64,000 nucleotides of DNA from Arbacia lixula (lineage: Eukaryota > Echinodermata > Echinoidea > Arbacioida > Arbaciidae), in the NCBI GenBank assembly GCA_963669155.1, contig OZ022576.1, positions 17,212,035 to 17,276,034 of the forward strand, in the 5' to 3' direction. This document shows positions 33,991-51,103 of this stretch, in pieces (position 1 is the stretch's first letter; each line of letters begins with the position of its first letter). The notes under the pieces were generated by a model. It was not told the origin of the DNA. It searched no databases and was given only the letters and a program-made list of their open reading frames with translations. A program made the position numbers and the translations under genes.

Positions 33991-36900
33991 GCTGGCTTTA
34001 ATGCTTAAAAGTTAGACAGAAAAAGTGATCACTTACAGCTTACTCGTGTTGCGAGAGAGAGTGTGTGTGTGTGTGTGTGTGTGTGTATGGGGGGGGGTAG
34101 AAAGGGGGAAGCATTCAGAAAATAAATAGTAGCTTAAAGTATAGGTTTTGGTTAGTTAGTTTTTGTGGGGAAGCCATTACCTTTGTTTAGAACAGGTTTA
34201 CTGCAAGAATAAGCAATGAAACTATTTCACTCCAGACAATCGAGTATGACACTTCTCTCATGAATAAAATCACTTCTTTTCTCTCCTCCTTTTCTCTCTC
34301 TCTCTCCCTCTCTCTCTCTCTTTGTATACTCTGCTCTTGTCTTCTTCCTGAATCCTACGCTCCCCACAAAACACACTGGTAACCTTCATAAACCATGAAA
34401 CCTCTGGAGGCTATTTACACTATAAGGTTTATGATTAAGTCAAATACTACCTACATATCAAAACATACAGTAATTCTGAATTTCTCTTGGTTGATCAAAT
34501 AAAAAAAGTATGGTGCATGATTTCCAATTAAATTTCAAACAGCAATGTAAATATCAAGCTCACATATGTCGGCAAGCAACAATAAAAAAAAATCCCCTTC
34601 CGCCCACCCACTCACCCATCCATCTATAGCTCCCTTCAACTGCACAGCCCTAACCACACCCCCGCACACACTGTGACCCCAACAACGTGGCTAAGACTCG
34701 CCGCTAAATGTGACAAGACAATGGGCAGACAATTCCCCACAAATGGTAGCAAACTGCAGCAAATGAGGCTCCGATGTTGACTTAGAGGCCACGAATCTCG
34801 CATCATACTCAGATGAGAATTGAGAGAAGCGTAATTATGCTTCCTCTACCAGACCCGTGGGTGCTTGGGTAAATATCATCCTTTCAAGTAGTTTATAGTT
34901 CTCCTTGCAAGATGTTAGTCACTCATCCTTTGTGGCAACTAGGCTCATGGCAATGTGTTCATTTTTTTTTTACCTTACGCTAGATTTTGCAAAGAGCATC
35001 CACATTCTTAATCACTTTTTAAAATCTCCAGGCAGTACCTTATGGCCATACACTTTAGAATGAAAGGGAGGGAGGGGAGACGGGGGAAGATGGAGGGAGA
35101 CGGAAGGAGGAGGGAGACTGAGGGAGACTGAGGGAGACTGGGGGGGGGGGACTGGGGGAGACCGAAGGAGACAGGAGACAAAAGGAGACAAAGGAGAGAG
35201 AGGGAGAGAAGGAGGGAGTGTGAGACAAGGAGGAATGAGAAAATGAGAGTGAGTGATGGAGAGAGAAAGAAAAAGAGGAATGGATATAAACATGGGAAAT
35301 GATTATTTGGATAGCAGGCTTCCAAAAACCACTAGCCCTCTGTCATTCCACGTATTGATTCATATTTTGCATTCATAGTCTTGGCACTCAGGGACTGTCT
35401 ACATTTGAATCAAAGAAATCAGCACTAGCTCTGTACAATCCTGAGTCCTGTCAACACCAATGCTCTCGTGTATAGATTTAGGATGGTATTCACAAAGTAC
35501 CGTTCTTCAGCCACAATGAAACATGACTGGCACACTCTGTGCTAATGAGGCTAATTGATTGATGAATTACATCTTGACAGGGCAGAAATGTTTGCATACC
35601 ACTGAGTAAATTACAACTAATCAATCGATTGTACAACTGGTAATTAAGGCAACAAGCAATAGAAAAAAATATTCAACACCCAATATTAACCCTGGGATTT
35701 AATCCCCCTTTTAGCATCCTGTTCACCACAGCTTGACACCTTCATGTTCACTTAACTCATTCTCTGCCACAGAAAGTGCTGCTCTATGGGACACGTGTGT
35801 ATTACTCCTGGAGAATTGTGCTAGTAGTTCATACAAGTCAAATGGAAAACAACGTCCTACTATATACTCAATTTACATAAAAAGGCATCACAAGTTAATA
35901 AACATATCAAACAAAGCAAGGTTTTGTGAGAGAAAACAGTAGAGAATGGAGAAATTACAATCCCTAAAACTTACACTCTTGTCTGTTAAGTGAGCTATAC
36001 AACATGACTTGTTTGTAACTGGTACAGAGGTGTTTTTTTTTTATGCATAATCATGTTTATGTTTTGTGATTCACTGTTTTATAAAGAAGTCACAACTCAT
36101 TGATTTATTTCACCACAAACATTCAGCATGTATATAAAATCAACTTATAATCAGCTATGATGTATTAGTTATGATCACCATTTTATTTGGCTTCCCACAT
36201 GAAACTGGTTTTGTTTTGTCTTTCACGTCCTTGTAGACTAATTCATGAGTCACATTGGTGTTTGATGACTGATCCATCAAGTTATCATGTGTGACTAGCC
36301 TCCTGCGCATTGTTACTCATGACCTCTTACCAAGAGGAAATCAATATACTTAATATATACAAATCCAAGCATGAATATTGTCATCAATATTAACCCAATT
36401 TTGTGATACATTTAAAAAGTAATAGATTTCACAAACATCTATGTAGCTACTACTATTTCCCAATCAATTTGCAACATATATTTGACATTTGATATATTGA
36501 TGACAAATTTGTTTGTTATCATTCAAACTCTCGTCTCCTACATGTATGTGATCTGTTGTTCATTGCTATGGCAAATGAGGCTAAGTGACTTAGCCTTCCT
36601 TTAAAGAGGGAATGGTATGCTAGTGCCTCATGTTCAATAGTGAGCATGTGGGTGTCACTGGCATGTGCAAGTAAGATATGTCATTATCAAGTAGAGAATC
36701 TCATTAAGCTTAAAGTAGAATAAAACTCTGATAATAAGTTTAATCATTCAGAGGAACAGATTGGCAACATCTTGAATAAAACAAAAATCAGACATATATT
36801 ATACAGAAGTTATTTGGCATGCATTTGAAAATCTGAAGCATTTGCCCTGTAAATTCAGGGAAGACAAGTGACGTTCTCGGGTTATGTCTTCATAAAGCAT

Positions 36901-37708
36901 GGGATACAAGAATGATGCAGACAATAACCAGAACTCATTGGAGAAAAATGCAATTGCCAATGAAGATTAATGATGAGAATTCAGTGCTAGTAATGAAGAT
37001 TTATGAAAATTCAGAGCTTTCGATGTATGTTTCATTTTTTTCAAACAAATACCAATATTTTCTCTCTGATCTTACTACATAAAACTTCATATCAGGATTT
37101 TATTCTCCTTTAAGATCAATAAGATGCTATCCATAATAATGAAATATCTTATTTCGACAACCTACAGACATCAACACTCAGAAGTTTTGTTATGGTACAC
37201 TAGCATGCATACATGGAGAAAAGGAGTAAAAGTCCCCCAAAATATATTCAAATGTTATTCCTTGTGAGGGTGGGCTGTCCAAAGGTCTTTTCCGCCCCAT
37301 GATTTATCACTTGTCTGTAGAGAATGGTTTCTTCTATCTCCAGGGTTTAGACATCTTAATATATGCTGTCAGCGATTAATCCTCATTCTTCCTTCTGAGT
37401 GACAACACCTCTTGCCCTCTTCCGCTTGCAAATTTAACCCACTCCATTAAAGAATTGCAAACGTTTGAAGCGATTGAGAGCAGTTTAAATTCTCCTTTCA
37501 CTTGCAGATATGTTATTTCCATGAAACATTATACAATCTATTAAACTCTTGGTTAACTCATTTGGTGCTTTCGAATGATTTGTGTGTATTACTGGTGTAG
37601 AAATGAAGTCTTCCTCTCTCATTTATTCATCTACTCTTTCCATCACGCTTGCTGTCATCACACATACTATCTCACTTTCTCTCTCTCTCTCTCTCTTCTA
37701 CCTATTAA
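33991..37708. other. Intron with simple repeats
   Basis: Contains (GT)n at 34061-34086, a TC-rich tract at about 34290-34321 and a purine tract with a GGGAGACTGA decamer (35060-35280). Left halves of family A micro-MITEs occur near 35756 and 37557. No gene recognised. Confidence 0.5.
35060..35280. repeat. Purine tract with GGGAGACTGA decamers
   Basis: More than 85% purine on the plus strand. Its centre (35110-35180) is a short decamer repeat; the rest is degenerate GGA/GAGA. Confidence 0.85.
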
Positions 37709-37791
37709 CTCTTTTTGTGCCACTGTTACATTTCTACACAAGCAAAACATGTAACTTCCATACAGCAGCATGTTGCCTGGCAAACAAAGAA
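37709..37791. mobile_element. 83-bp micro-MITE (family A)
   Basis: Flanked by TTAA (37705-37708) and TCAA (37792-37795). The ends are CTCTTTTTGTGCC and, on the other strand, TTCTTTGTTTGCC. It lies between two (TC)n tracts. Confidence 0.5.
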
Positions 37792-37863
37792 TCAATCTCT
37801 CTCTGACTCAACACTTGTTTCCACCATATCATTTCCATCCATTCCTACCCTTCTACATTTCTT

Positions 37864-37992
<129 letters not shown>

Positions 37993-39085
37993 CTCTCTCT
38001 CTTATATTTTCTGTCAATGAATTTTCTTGTCAATGAATCTTCTCTTACTTCTTTCTCCTCCCACACTATATTTTCTTGGCAGCATTTTCTTTTCATCACA
38101 TACATGTTTATTTTTGCCGCCATCCTGTCTCCATCTGTGCCCCAACCCTGTCCCTCTCTCATTTTCTTTCTTCTATCTCCTCTCTCCTGCTCCTCCAATC
38201 GTCCTCATGATACCCATTTCTCAGTGCAACCCTTCTCCATTACGCCAAGCCTGTTGATCCCATGGTTACACAAACCTCAGCTTGTTATGCGACATGGAGA
38301 TCAAAAAGCTATTACACTAATCCTGACTCCTCAGTCTTGGGAGGAAGACGGAGGATATCGCCATGGTATCGCTAACTCTGGAGTTTTAGATTACTACTTC
38401 CACCTGTCTCACAGGAAACGCAATTAAGGGCTTTAGTAGCTCTCAATCCCCAGGAAAGTCAGCATTCCCTTTCTAGTTTGATTTCCGTGGCAAAACACAG
38501 CCTGCGACTGTGACAGGAATAGCACAGCTATATAGAACCTATGAGGCGGTAATTATGACATTGACTTCAAATCCAGCTTAAATTTACATGAAACAAGATT
38601 TAAGTAGATGTATTTATGAGCACATTTGCACAAAGGGAGTCAGATAACATCCTGTTTTACAGCTAATGGTAATTCCCCAAAGCACCAAAAATGTCCTAGG
38701 TAATCATCTCTACTTTAAACACAACTGCTAAAAGAAGAAGTCTTAGTTATGAAACAAGACATTATATATCTCTCTCAAAGATGTTTGGAAATAGACAGCA
38801 AGCATACCTAGGCTATAAATTTACACCATTTTTATATCTCACATCGCATCTTATTAAGAATTAAAAAGTTGATCAATACTAGTTATGCTGATATTATGAA
38901 GTTTCTCATCATCTTTAGATCATGCATTAACAGTTGCAAAAATGTGGTGATACATTTCAAGTCTAATCTCACATCTACCATAGATACTTAGTCATCACAA
39001 TTTTCACTAAATCATGATTGGACAGATTTTGTTCTCACTATTAAAAAAAGAATACTATGCATTGCTTCTCTCCTTTAACATCTGA

Positions 39086-39187
39086 TTGCAAAGCTCTATG
39101 CTTCTACCATTATTTGAACTGTTGTCATGGACACTTTTGCAAAGCTCTATGCTTCTACCATTATTTGAACTGTTGTCATGGACACTT
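39086..39187. repeat. Perfect 51-bp tandem duplication
   Basis: Units 39086-39136 and 39137-39187 are identical, starting TTGCAAAGCTCTATGCTTCT. Identity implies a recent event or an assembly artefact. Confidence 0.95.
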
Positions 39188-39469
39188 TTGCACAAATAAA
39201 TAAATGGTATATAGTAGTTCAACAGCATGCACAAAAGGGGCCAAATCATGACAACATATCACCCATAGTATATAGTAGATAGTTAATCCCATTTTAATGT
39301 TTATATATAGATAATTATGTACAGAACCTCCTTACCCATTCTAATGTTTATACATGTTTATAATTGATTTTCTATAGCATATACTGTATTGTAAAGTCAC
39401 ACACAATTCGGCTTGCTAGCAGTGAAGTGTCTCTGTTTTGTACTGTTGTGGTTTTTATCCCAATAAACC

Positions 39470-39472
<3 letters not shown>

Positions 39473-39554
<82 letters not shown>

Positions 39555-39562
39555 CCTAGCTA
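39473..39562. repeat. (TATC)n microsatellite
   Basis: About 90 bp of TATC units with one TTTTC break. Confidence 0.97.
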
Positions 39563-40479
39563 TCTAACTTGTTAAAAGGGTTTGGGTGCTCTATATATTG
39601 TCAGTTATAGGCACAATGAGGTAAAGAAAAATAGGCATAAATGAACATGTTGTGAAAGCCTCTGACTGCCTATAAGAAGAACAGATGAGAGCAGGAAGGG
39701 ATGAAAGGAGATGCGGGAGGCAGGAATGAGTGCCATGTGACATGAATACTGATGAACCCAGAGTCTGCTCCTGAGAATTAGTTAGAAAGACGTCAACCAT
39801 CAAGTGGCACTTCATAATGAGAGCGCAAGGGAAGAAACACAAACTAACAGATATTAACTACTCCTACCAATGTTGACCAAACACTATTAAAATGTAATCA
39901 ATGTCTGAAAAGTCCTTACATATGATGGCTAACTGGGATTTATTTGGATCCAAACATGAGTCAAGCACTGGTCTATTCTGTCTACACCCAGAAATGACAT
40001 TTAAATCCAACAGCATATGGACGTATATTTTGTTTTAATGCTTTAAATCTGTACTTTTAAAACAAACTCTTATAAGGGCAATCATTTAATCATGATAAGT
40101 TTAGAATATTACTTTTTTTTTACTTTTTTGACACAAATGTTTCATTAACAATCTGTACTCTTAGATTATTCCAAGAAATTATATTCATTTCTTGTGTTTT
40201 GTGTGTTTATTCATGTATTTTTATCATTTATGAATCATATAGTGCGTTGAAAGGTGAGCCCAGGAAGAACTGCTGTTTTGATGTAAAATGTCTCTGGTAT
40301 TAAGTTTAATGACAGTAGTGATGGTGTTATTCCCCCTTGCTGAATCTTAATAGGTGAGGGGTAATGATGGACTGGGGAAAGGCTTCCCGGTCTTAAAGAG
40401 ATATAAAGAGGATAAAGGAGTAGTCCCATCTCTTAAAAGCCATGGGGAATGACAATATGATCACTAATGGAGTTAAAGA

Positions 40480-46035
<5,556 letters not shown>

Positions 46036-46036
<1 letters not shown>

Positions 46037-46060
46037 TAATAATAATAATAATAATAATAA
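46036..46060. repeat. (TAA)n tail of LINE
   Basis: About eight TAA triplets forming the 3' tail of the LINE fragment. Confidence 0.93.
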
Positions 46061-47077
46061 TGGTTATTTATCTGCGCTATACACAAAAAGTATCACAGCG
46101 CTTACAATCAGATATAAAATATAAATATATACATTAAATTGCATCAACCATTGGAGTTCTCAACTGTGCCAGATGAGGCCTGGTGGCCTCTTGCTTGCTG
46201 CTTCGTTCACCAACAATTTAAGGGACAAGCCCGGTCAGCACATTATTCACAGAAGCTCTAGTATAGCACTTGAGGCCACCAGGCCCCAGATGGGTTAGCC
46301 AAGTCAAACCAAATAGTGATAGCAAAAATCATCAAAACAAATACACATTAAATAAATGAAAATATAAAACTAGATATTTGGAAAAAGATATGACTTGAGT
46401 TGTCGTTTGAAAGATGATATGGTCGGTGTTGTTCGGATGGAAGAGGGGAGTGTATTCCAAACTCTAGATCCAGCTATACTAAAACGTTTTCCTGCTATGG
46501 AGAGGTTTGTTCTCGGAATAACAAGTTTGGTGGTATCATTTAGGGAACGTAGATTACGAGCAGGTGTGTAATGAGCAATTGTGTTTACAAGATATGAAGG
46601 ACCAGTACTGTTAATCAATTTATAAATGTACAGACAAAGTTTGAACTTGACACGTTGAGAAAAAGGGAGCCAATGGAGTTCCCTAATCAAAGGAGACGTA
46701 TGTACATTGCGACCAACTGAAAACACTAAACGTGCGGCACGATTCTGAACACTCTGAAGTTTTTTCTGATCTTTAACACAGAGAACTGAAAAGAGACTGT
46801 TACAATAGTCAAGTCGAGAAAGTACAAGTGCCCTAACTGCATGATGGCAAGTTTTTTCATTGATAAATCTTCTAATGCGCCACAGATTCTTAAGATGGAA
46901 ATTACAGGTACGTACAGTATTACTGACGTGAGATGAAAGTGTAAAGCACGAGTCAATACATATGCCAAGATTCTTAACTTTAGAGGATAGTGCAATTTCA
47001 TTATCACATACATTGAGTTTTACGTTGGATAGATTTTCATTGAATTGGTTTTTCCGACATAGTATAGTGAATTCAGT
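46037..47077 (-). mobile_element. LINE 3' fragment (CR1/L2/Rex-like RT end)
   Basis: One open frame runs on the minus strand from about 47077 (TEFTILCRKNQF) to the stop at 46370, about 235 codons without a break. Recognisable blocks in order: LGICIDSCFTLSSHVSNTV, LSRLDYCNSLF, LQSVQNRAARLVF, LIRELHWLPFSQRVKFKL, YTPARNLRS, VIPRTN, GSRVWNTLPSSIR and FKRQLKSYLF. These are the standard blocks after the polymerase active site in CR1/L2/Rex/Jockey-type elements. A 3' UTR ends GCGCAGATAAATAACC then (ATT)n (46036-46060), typical of that group. It is 5' truncated, as is usual for LINEs, and the intact frame suggests a young copy. Confidence 0.88.
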
Positions 47078-48471
47078 TATATAGATTATCCATCATCTGT
47101 GAGCGTCTTTCACTGAAATTTTACCCCAACTATGTCAGTGCGTTTTGTTGCATTTATGTTATGTGCATAATTATCATGAAAGTTTACAAAGCCTAGCAAG
47201 GTAGTAGCTGTGCATTCAGCTACGTACATGCATTTCTAGCAACTAACTTGGCTAGAAAGACTTCATGAATATGGTCACAGGTATGTCACCATGGCTTCGG
47301 TCTGACCACATGGTTGATGCCCTTCAAGCATTGCTACTGGTCAGAGATTTGTTAGACCTCATGGCCGCCATTGCAAATAAGCCCGCACCATTACAAGGTA
47401 GAACCTATCTGCATATTTTACGGACCCTACACTAATGTGGATCAAAAGGTCATTGATTGGTAAGCAGAGATCTTGTTGTTGCATGACTTTCTCTCCCAAA
47501 TAGAGATCAAGACATATTGAGATCAAAGGCCGATCGTGGTCACCTGTTAGCATTCTTTGGCAGCCATTTTTTTAAGTTAGTAGGGAGTGGCATCCATAAA
47601 AGGCTATGACACATGCAACACAGTCTTGCTGCAGTATACTATGTACATGCAGCCTGAGTAAATTTTAAGACATCTGACTTCATATATTAATACATTACTT
47701 CACTATTTTATTTTGCCGAGTATGTCTTTTCAGATTTTAGAAATGATACATTCAGAGATCAAACGTTTGCTTATTCATTCACTTTTGATCATGATATTTC
47801 CCTGTGAGCATTCTGTTTTTTGCAATAGTTTGTTATCTTTACATTACTTTACTACATTATTTTATAAAAGGGACATGGATGTTAATACATAAATTGTATT
47901 TCAAGAATTATTTTTGTTTTTTCTTGCTCATGATTCTTGGATTGTGTGTGTTTACCGGTATGTATTTTTTTATAATAAATGTGTATCTATTATCTGTAAG
48001 CCCAATTTTTCTTGGGAATTCATCTCGCAGACTGTTGCCGGCTGACCTGGTAACATAAAACTCCACAAAATAATATATAAAAGAACAACAATCCTGGCAA
48101 CCCTCCAATTCAACCAATGCCGCTGGATCAATCGATACTGCGGGCAGCTTCTTGGGTCAGCTACTCATATCTCTTTCACTTTTGTTCCTATCGATACAAA
48201 TCTGACCACCCCTGACCACATTAAATAATGGTCACATTAGTTAGGTTCACACAACGATCTTAAACTTTAAGTTTAGCTCGTGATTTTAAACTTTGAGGTT
48301 TAGTTTTTGGTATAGGTCTGTGTGGATGGGCACGTAGTTTTGTAAACTTTAAGTTTACTTGAAGTTTAAAACTACAGGATTTCTTATGGTTTAAGGTCTC
48401 TCCACAAACCGTAGTTTGGGGCCGTCTGGACATGAAAATCAACAAGCTCGAAAGTTAGTGTGACCGCTCCT
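47078..48471. other. Intron with AAACTTTAAGTTTA repeats
   Basis: At 48260-48380 the palindromic AAACTTTAAGTTTA motif and variants occur at least four times. GCTCGAAAGTTA at about 48447 recurs at 48793, on the other side of the foldback element, suggesting that element sits inside an older repeat. No gene seen. Confidence 0.4.
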
Positions 48472-48755
48472 GGCAAAACGATGTATAGATCTGCAAAATG
48501 CACATTTGGAGAAAAACCACTTTAAAGCTAAAGCTTTTGTCTTTCTTCAAAAGAAAATTTCTTGTTGTTGAAACTAGTTAGATTTATTTGAAAGTTAAAT
48601 GTCATAAAAAACTATTGAGGAAGATGGTTTAAATGATATTCTAATAAATCTCACTAGTTTCAACAATGATAAATTTTCTTTTGAAGAAAGACAAACGCTG
48701 TAACTTAAAAGTGGTATTTCTACAAATATGCATTTTGCAGATACATCGTTTTGCC
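48472..48755. mobile_element. 284-bp foldback MITE
   Basis: Ends are perfect inverted repeats beginning GGCAAAACGATGTAT. Arms of about 115-120 bp remain alignable (shared TTTGTCTTTCTTCAAAAGAA and GTTGAAACTAGT) around a ~50-bp centre. No coding content. Confidence 0.8.
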
Positions 48756-48999
48756 ATGTAGTCCCTTTAGCTAATCAACAAGTGGGACTCTTGCTCGAAA
48801 GTTAAATCATAAAGATTACATGTGGTGTGGACGCTCATTAAGGGGTACGCTCTAATCATCGATGATTATGCTCTATATGATCATACCTATTCTCAGCTTG
48901 TGTCATTGAGGAATGTCAATACTGCTGGTTTGTTTCTTATTTCAGAATGCAAGCCTTCCTGACTTCCTGAAGTAATTAATCATCAACTTTTCCATCATT
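48756..48999. other. Intronic DNA between two foldback elements
   Basis: Probably the right part of the older repeat interrupted by the 284-bp element. Nothing else seen. Confidence 0.3.
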
Positions 49000-49246
49000 A
49001 CATGTACACAACAGCTTAAAGGAATTGGCATAGGGAAAGGGAAAGGGAAGAAAGGGAAGGAGCCGCAGTTTTTAACCGTGGTATATTTTGTCCAGTTCAG
49101 CATGAAACACATTGCTTTAGCCTATTAAAGCATTGTGTTTCATGCTGAACTGGACAAAAAATACTGCGGTTTAAAACTGTGCCTCCTTCCCTTTCTTCCC
49201 TTTCCCTTTCCCTATGCCAATTCCTTTGAGCTGTAGTGTATGTACA
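49000..49246. mobile_element. ~247-bp foldback MITE with G/A-rich arms
   Basis: Near-complete palindrome. Each arm (about 120 bp) reads inward as ACAGCTTAAAGGAATTGGCA, then GGGAAAGGGAAAGGGAAG, then CAGTTCAGCATGAAACACA, to a centre near 49120. Mismatches are few, so it is fairly recent. No coding content. Confidence 0.82.
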
Positions 49247-49488
49247 AGCATGCCATCAGTCTTTGCATATATAAATTTATATGTTATGACATTTTTCATG
49301 ATATATTGCTTTAACAATATCATATGTAATGGGCAGTAGTGGCAAGACTACATGAGTGCCATTCTGCCACATCCATGGGTCACATTGATTTTGTTTTTCA
49401 GGATACCTGGAAGGAATCATTTCAAAATGATAAAATCATTGAGATTATATGCAATCTGTACCAAGTGATGACTGGAGAACATATGTAG

Positions 49489-49549
<61 letters not shown>

Positions 49550-49930
49550 CACACACAGATCCACAGACAATACAACCACAGATACACAGAGAGACAAAGT
49601 CAGACAGACACAGAGTCAGAAAGACAAAACAAAAATGTACTCTATAAACCTAGTTTCCTTCAAATCTAAAAAAATCACAAAAAGAAAACTGTGGTAGACA
49701 GATAAAGTGAATAATACAATGCACAAGATCGAACCCCTTTATTCTTAAGATGCCACCATAACACTTCAACCTCTAAAGCACTTCATATTGCAATGAGGAA
49801 CGAAAACAACTTTCAACATCACATGAGACAGAACATTGAAAACTTGTAATAAAAACTGATCAAGAAAGGCTGTGTCCTCTTTCGTCCCGACCCAGAATTA
49901 AGAGGATTGCCAATTTGCAGATCAACTTAC
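49247..49930. other. Intron end with (GA)n tract
   Basis: Contains (GA)n at 49491-49543 and then a CACAGA-rich stretch. The donor of the next exon (GTAAGTTG) is at 49930-49923 on the minus strand. Confidence 0.6.
49491..49543. repeat. (GA)n microsatellite
   Basis: About 53 bp of GA dinucleotides. Confidence 0.97.
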
Positions 49931-50107
49931 CAGGTTCACGAGTAACATGAGCGAGAGGGAGCAGACCGTGGAAATGGGGATGGAGATGAGGCGGCCAAGA
50001 GCAAAGCACCCCCAGTAGACCGACGTTAGGTAGGCACCGTCAGTCGCCGATAGGGTGATGGCCACATTCTTGACCGCATACTCAAAGATGTAACCTCCAT
50101 AGGCAGC
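49931..50107 (-). CDS. MFSD4A: MFSD4A-like transporter, exon with membrane segments 7-9
   Basis: Read from 50107 to 49931; acceptor TTATCCCCCAG, donor GTAAGTTG, 59 whole codons in phase 0. The order is AAYGGYIFEYAV (end of segment 7), an extracellular-type loop KNVAITLSATD, GAYLTSVYWGCFALGRLISI (segment 8) with PIST, and VCSLSLMLLVNL (start of segment 9). Human MFSD4A has TDGLTGAYSAFVYSYAV, GYLPSLFWG, LGRLLSIPIS and MVFINVVG at the same points, so nearly every block aligns. This exon is the strongest identifier of the gene. A decayed copy of its first ~30 bases and the adjoining intron lies at 50273-50353. Confidence 0.95.
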
Positions 50108-50272
50108 CTGGGGGGATAACACCAAGATAGAGACTACAGAATGAGTTTGGACCAACACATGGCACAAATAATATATTGTAATACATCAGACAGATTAACA
50201 ATGAAACATGTCTATTGAGATCACTTCGGGGGGGGGGGGGGCATAAAGATTGGTCTTTGTGGACAGGTGGTA

Positions 50273-50353
50273 CTCAAATATGTAGCCTTAGGGGGCAGTC
50301 TGAAGGGATAACAGCACAATACAGACTATGCAATGAGTTTGGTCCCAAACATG
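50273..50353 (-). pseudogene. Decayed duplicate of exon edge and acceptor
   Basis: 50273-50353 aligns without gaps over most of its length with 50081-50161, which spans the first ~27 bases of the 49931-50107 exon plus its acceptor and intron. The copy keeps a good acceptor (TTATCCCTTCAG) and the end of the exon segment (GGCTACATATTTGAGTA) but has TAA where the exon has TAT. It is a vestige, not a usable exon. Confidence 0.7.
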
Positions 50354-51031
50354 TCTACTAATACCATTCTTGGGGAAACAGGGACAAATGTTTTCTGAAC
50401 AAGTGGACTGTATAGACAGGTGCAATGACTTGGAATCTCTTCTCAAGGGATTCAATTTGAGTAGTCGTTACAGAGAGATGGTCTTGATAAAAATTGGTGA
50501 GATTTGACTCTACTGAAACAGGGGAATAAAAATGTATGCCACTTGTTGAAATATTTGTTTTCACTTGGAATGTATGAATGAAAAACCTCAATAAATAAGA
50601 TGTCAATTAATTCAATTGTAATTCTTCATTTTCCTGACAATTTGTGTTTCACAGAAATTTAGTCTACCTCTACTGCTGGCAACCTGTTAATTTAGGATAA
50701 CTTACATGATCTTGTCCTTGTTTTATTACATCATACTGGAAATTGAAAGCTAAATTTTGGATTTTGGAGGGCATGTTTACTCAACAGTTTATGTATCAAT
50801 GAGCACTACATCATATCATTTTTTTAAAGCAATGAATCTAGATTTCCGATTTTGATTAATGATATGTGGAACATGCAACTCAATTCTTGACTTGAATCTG
50901 TTTGATCTATTTTAAGTTAGTTCTCATGCAAGCTTGTGTGTCAAGATGGTGGTACAGGTCATACATGTACCAAGTTTAAATGGCTGGGCACATACATGCA
51001 ATTCTCCTAATCTACTGTCCAATTCTATTTA

Positions 51032-51103
51032 CCCTCTCAGTATCAAAGGTGCATGACAGGTGTAATATGTCAAGGGGCTTTTCCTGGCTTAGTATTGAGA
51101 GGA
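51032..51103. mobile_element. 72-bp micro-MITE (family B)
   Basis: Flanks are TTTA (left) and TTAA (right, 51104-51107). The ends are CCCTCTCAGTATCA and, on the other strand, TCCTCTCAATACTA. Interior CTTTTCCTGGCTTAGTATT parallels the 28568 copy; both are exactly 72 bp. Confidence 0.6.

Larger units (their letters stand above)
37993..40469. other. Intron, no gene seen
   Basis: Contains a perfect 51-bp tandem duplication (39086-39187) and a (TATC)n tract (39473-39562). The stretch 38210-38560 is less AT-rich but shows no coding signal. Confidence 0.5.

Noticed and set aside
46726-47013. 95-codon minus-strand frame beside the LINE
   Set aside because: It is a shadow of the LINE reverse-transcriptase frame, which reads open in another frame over the same bases.
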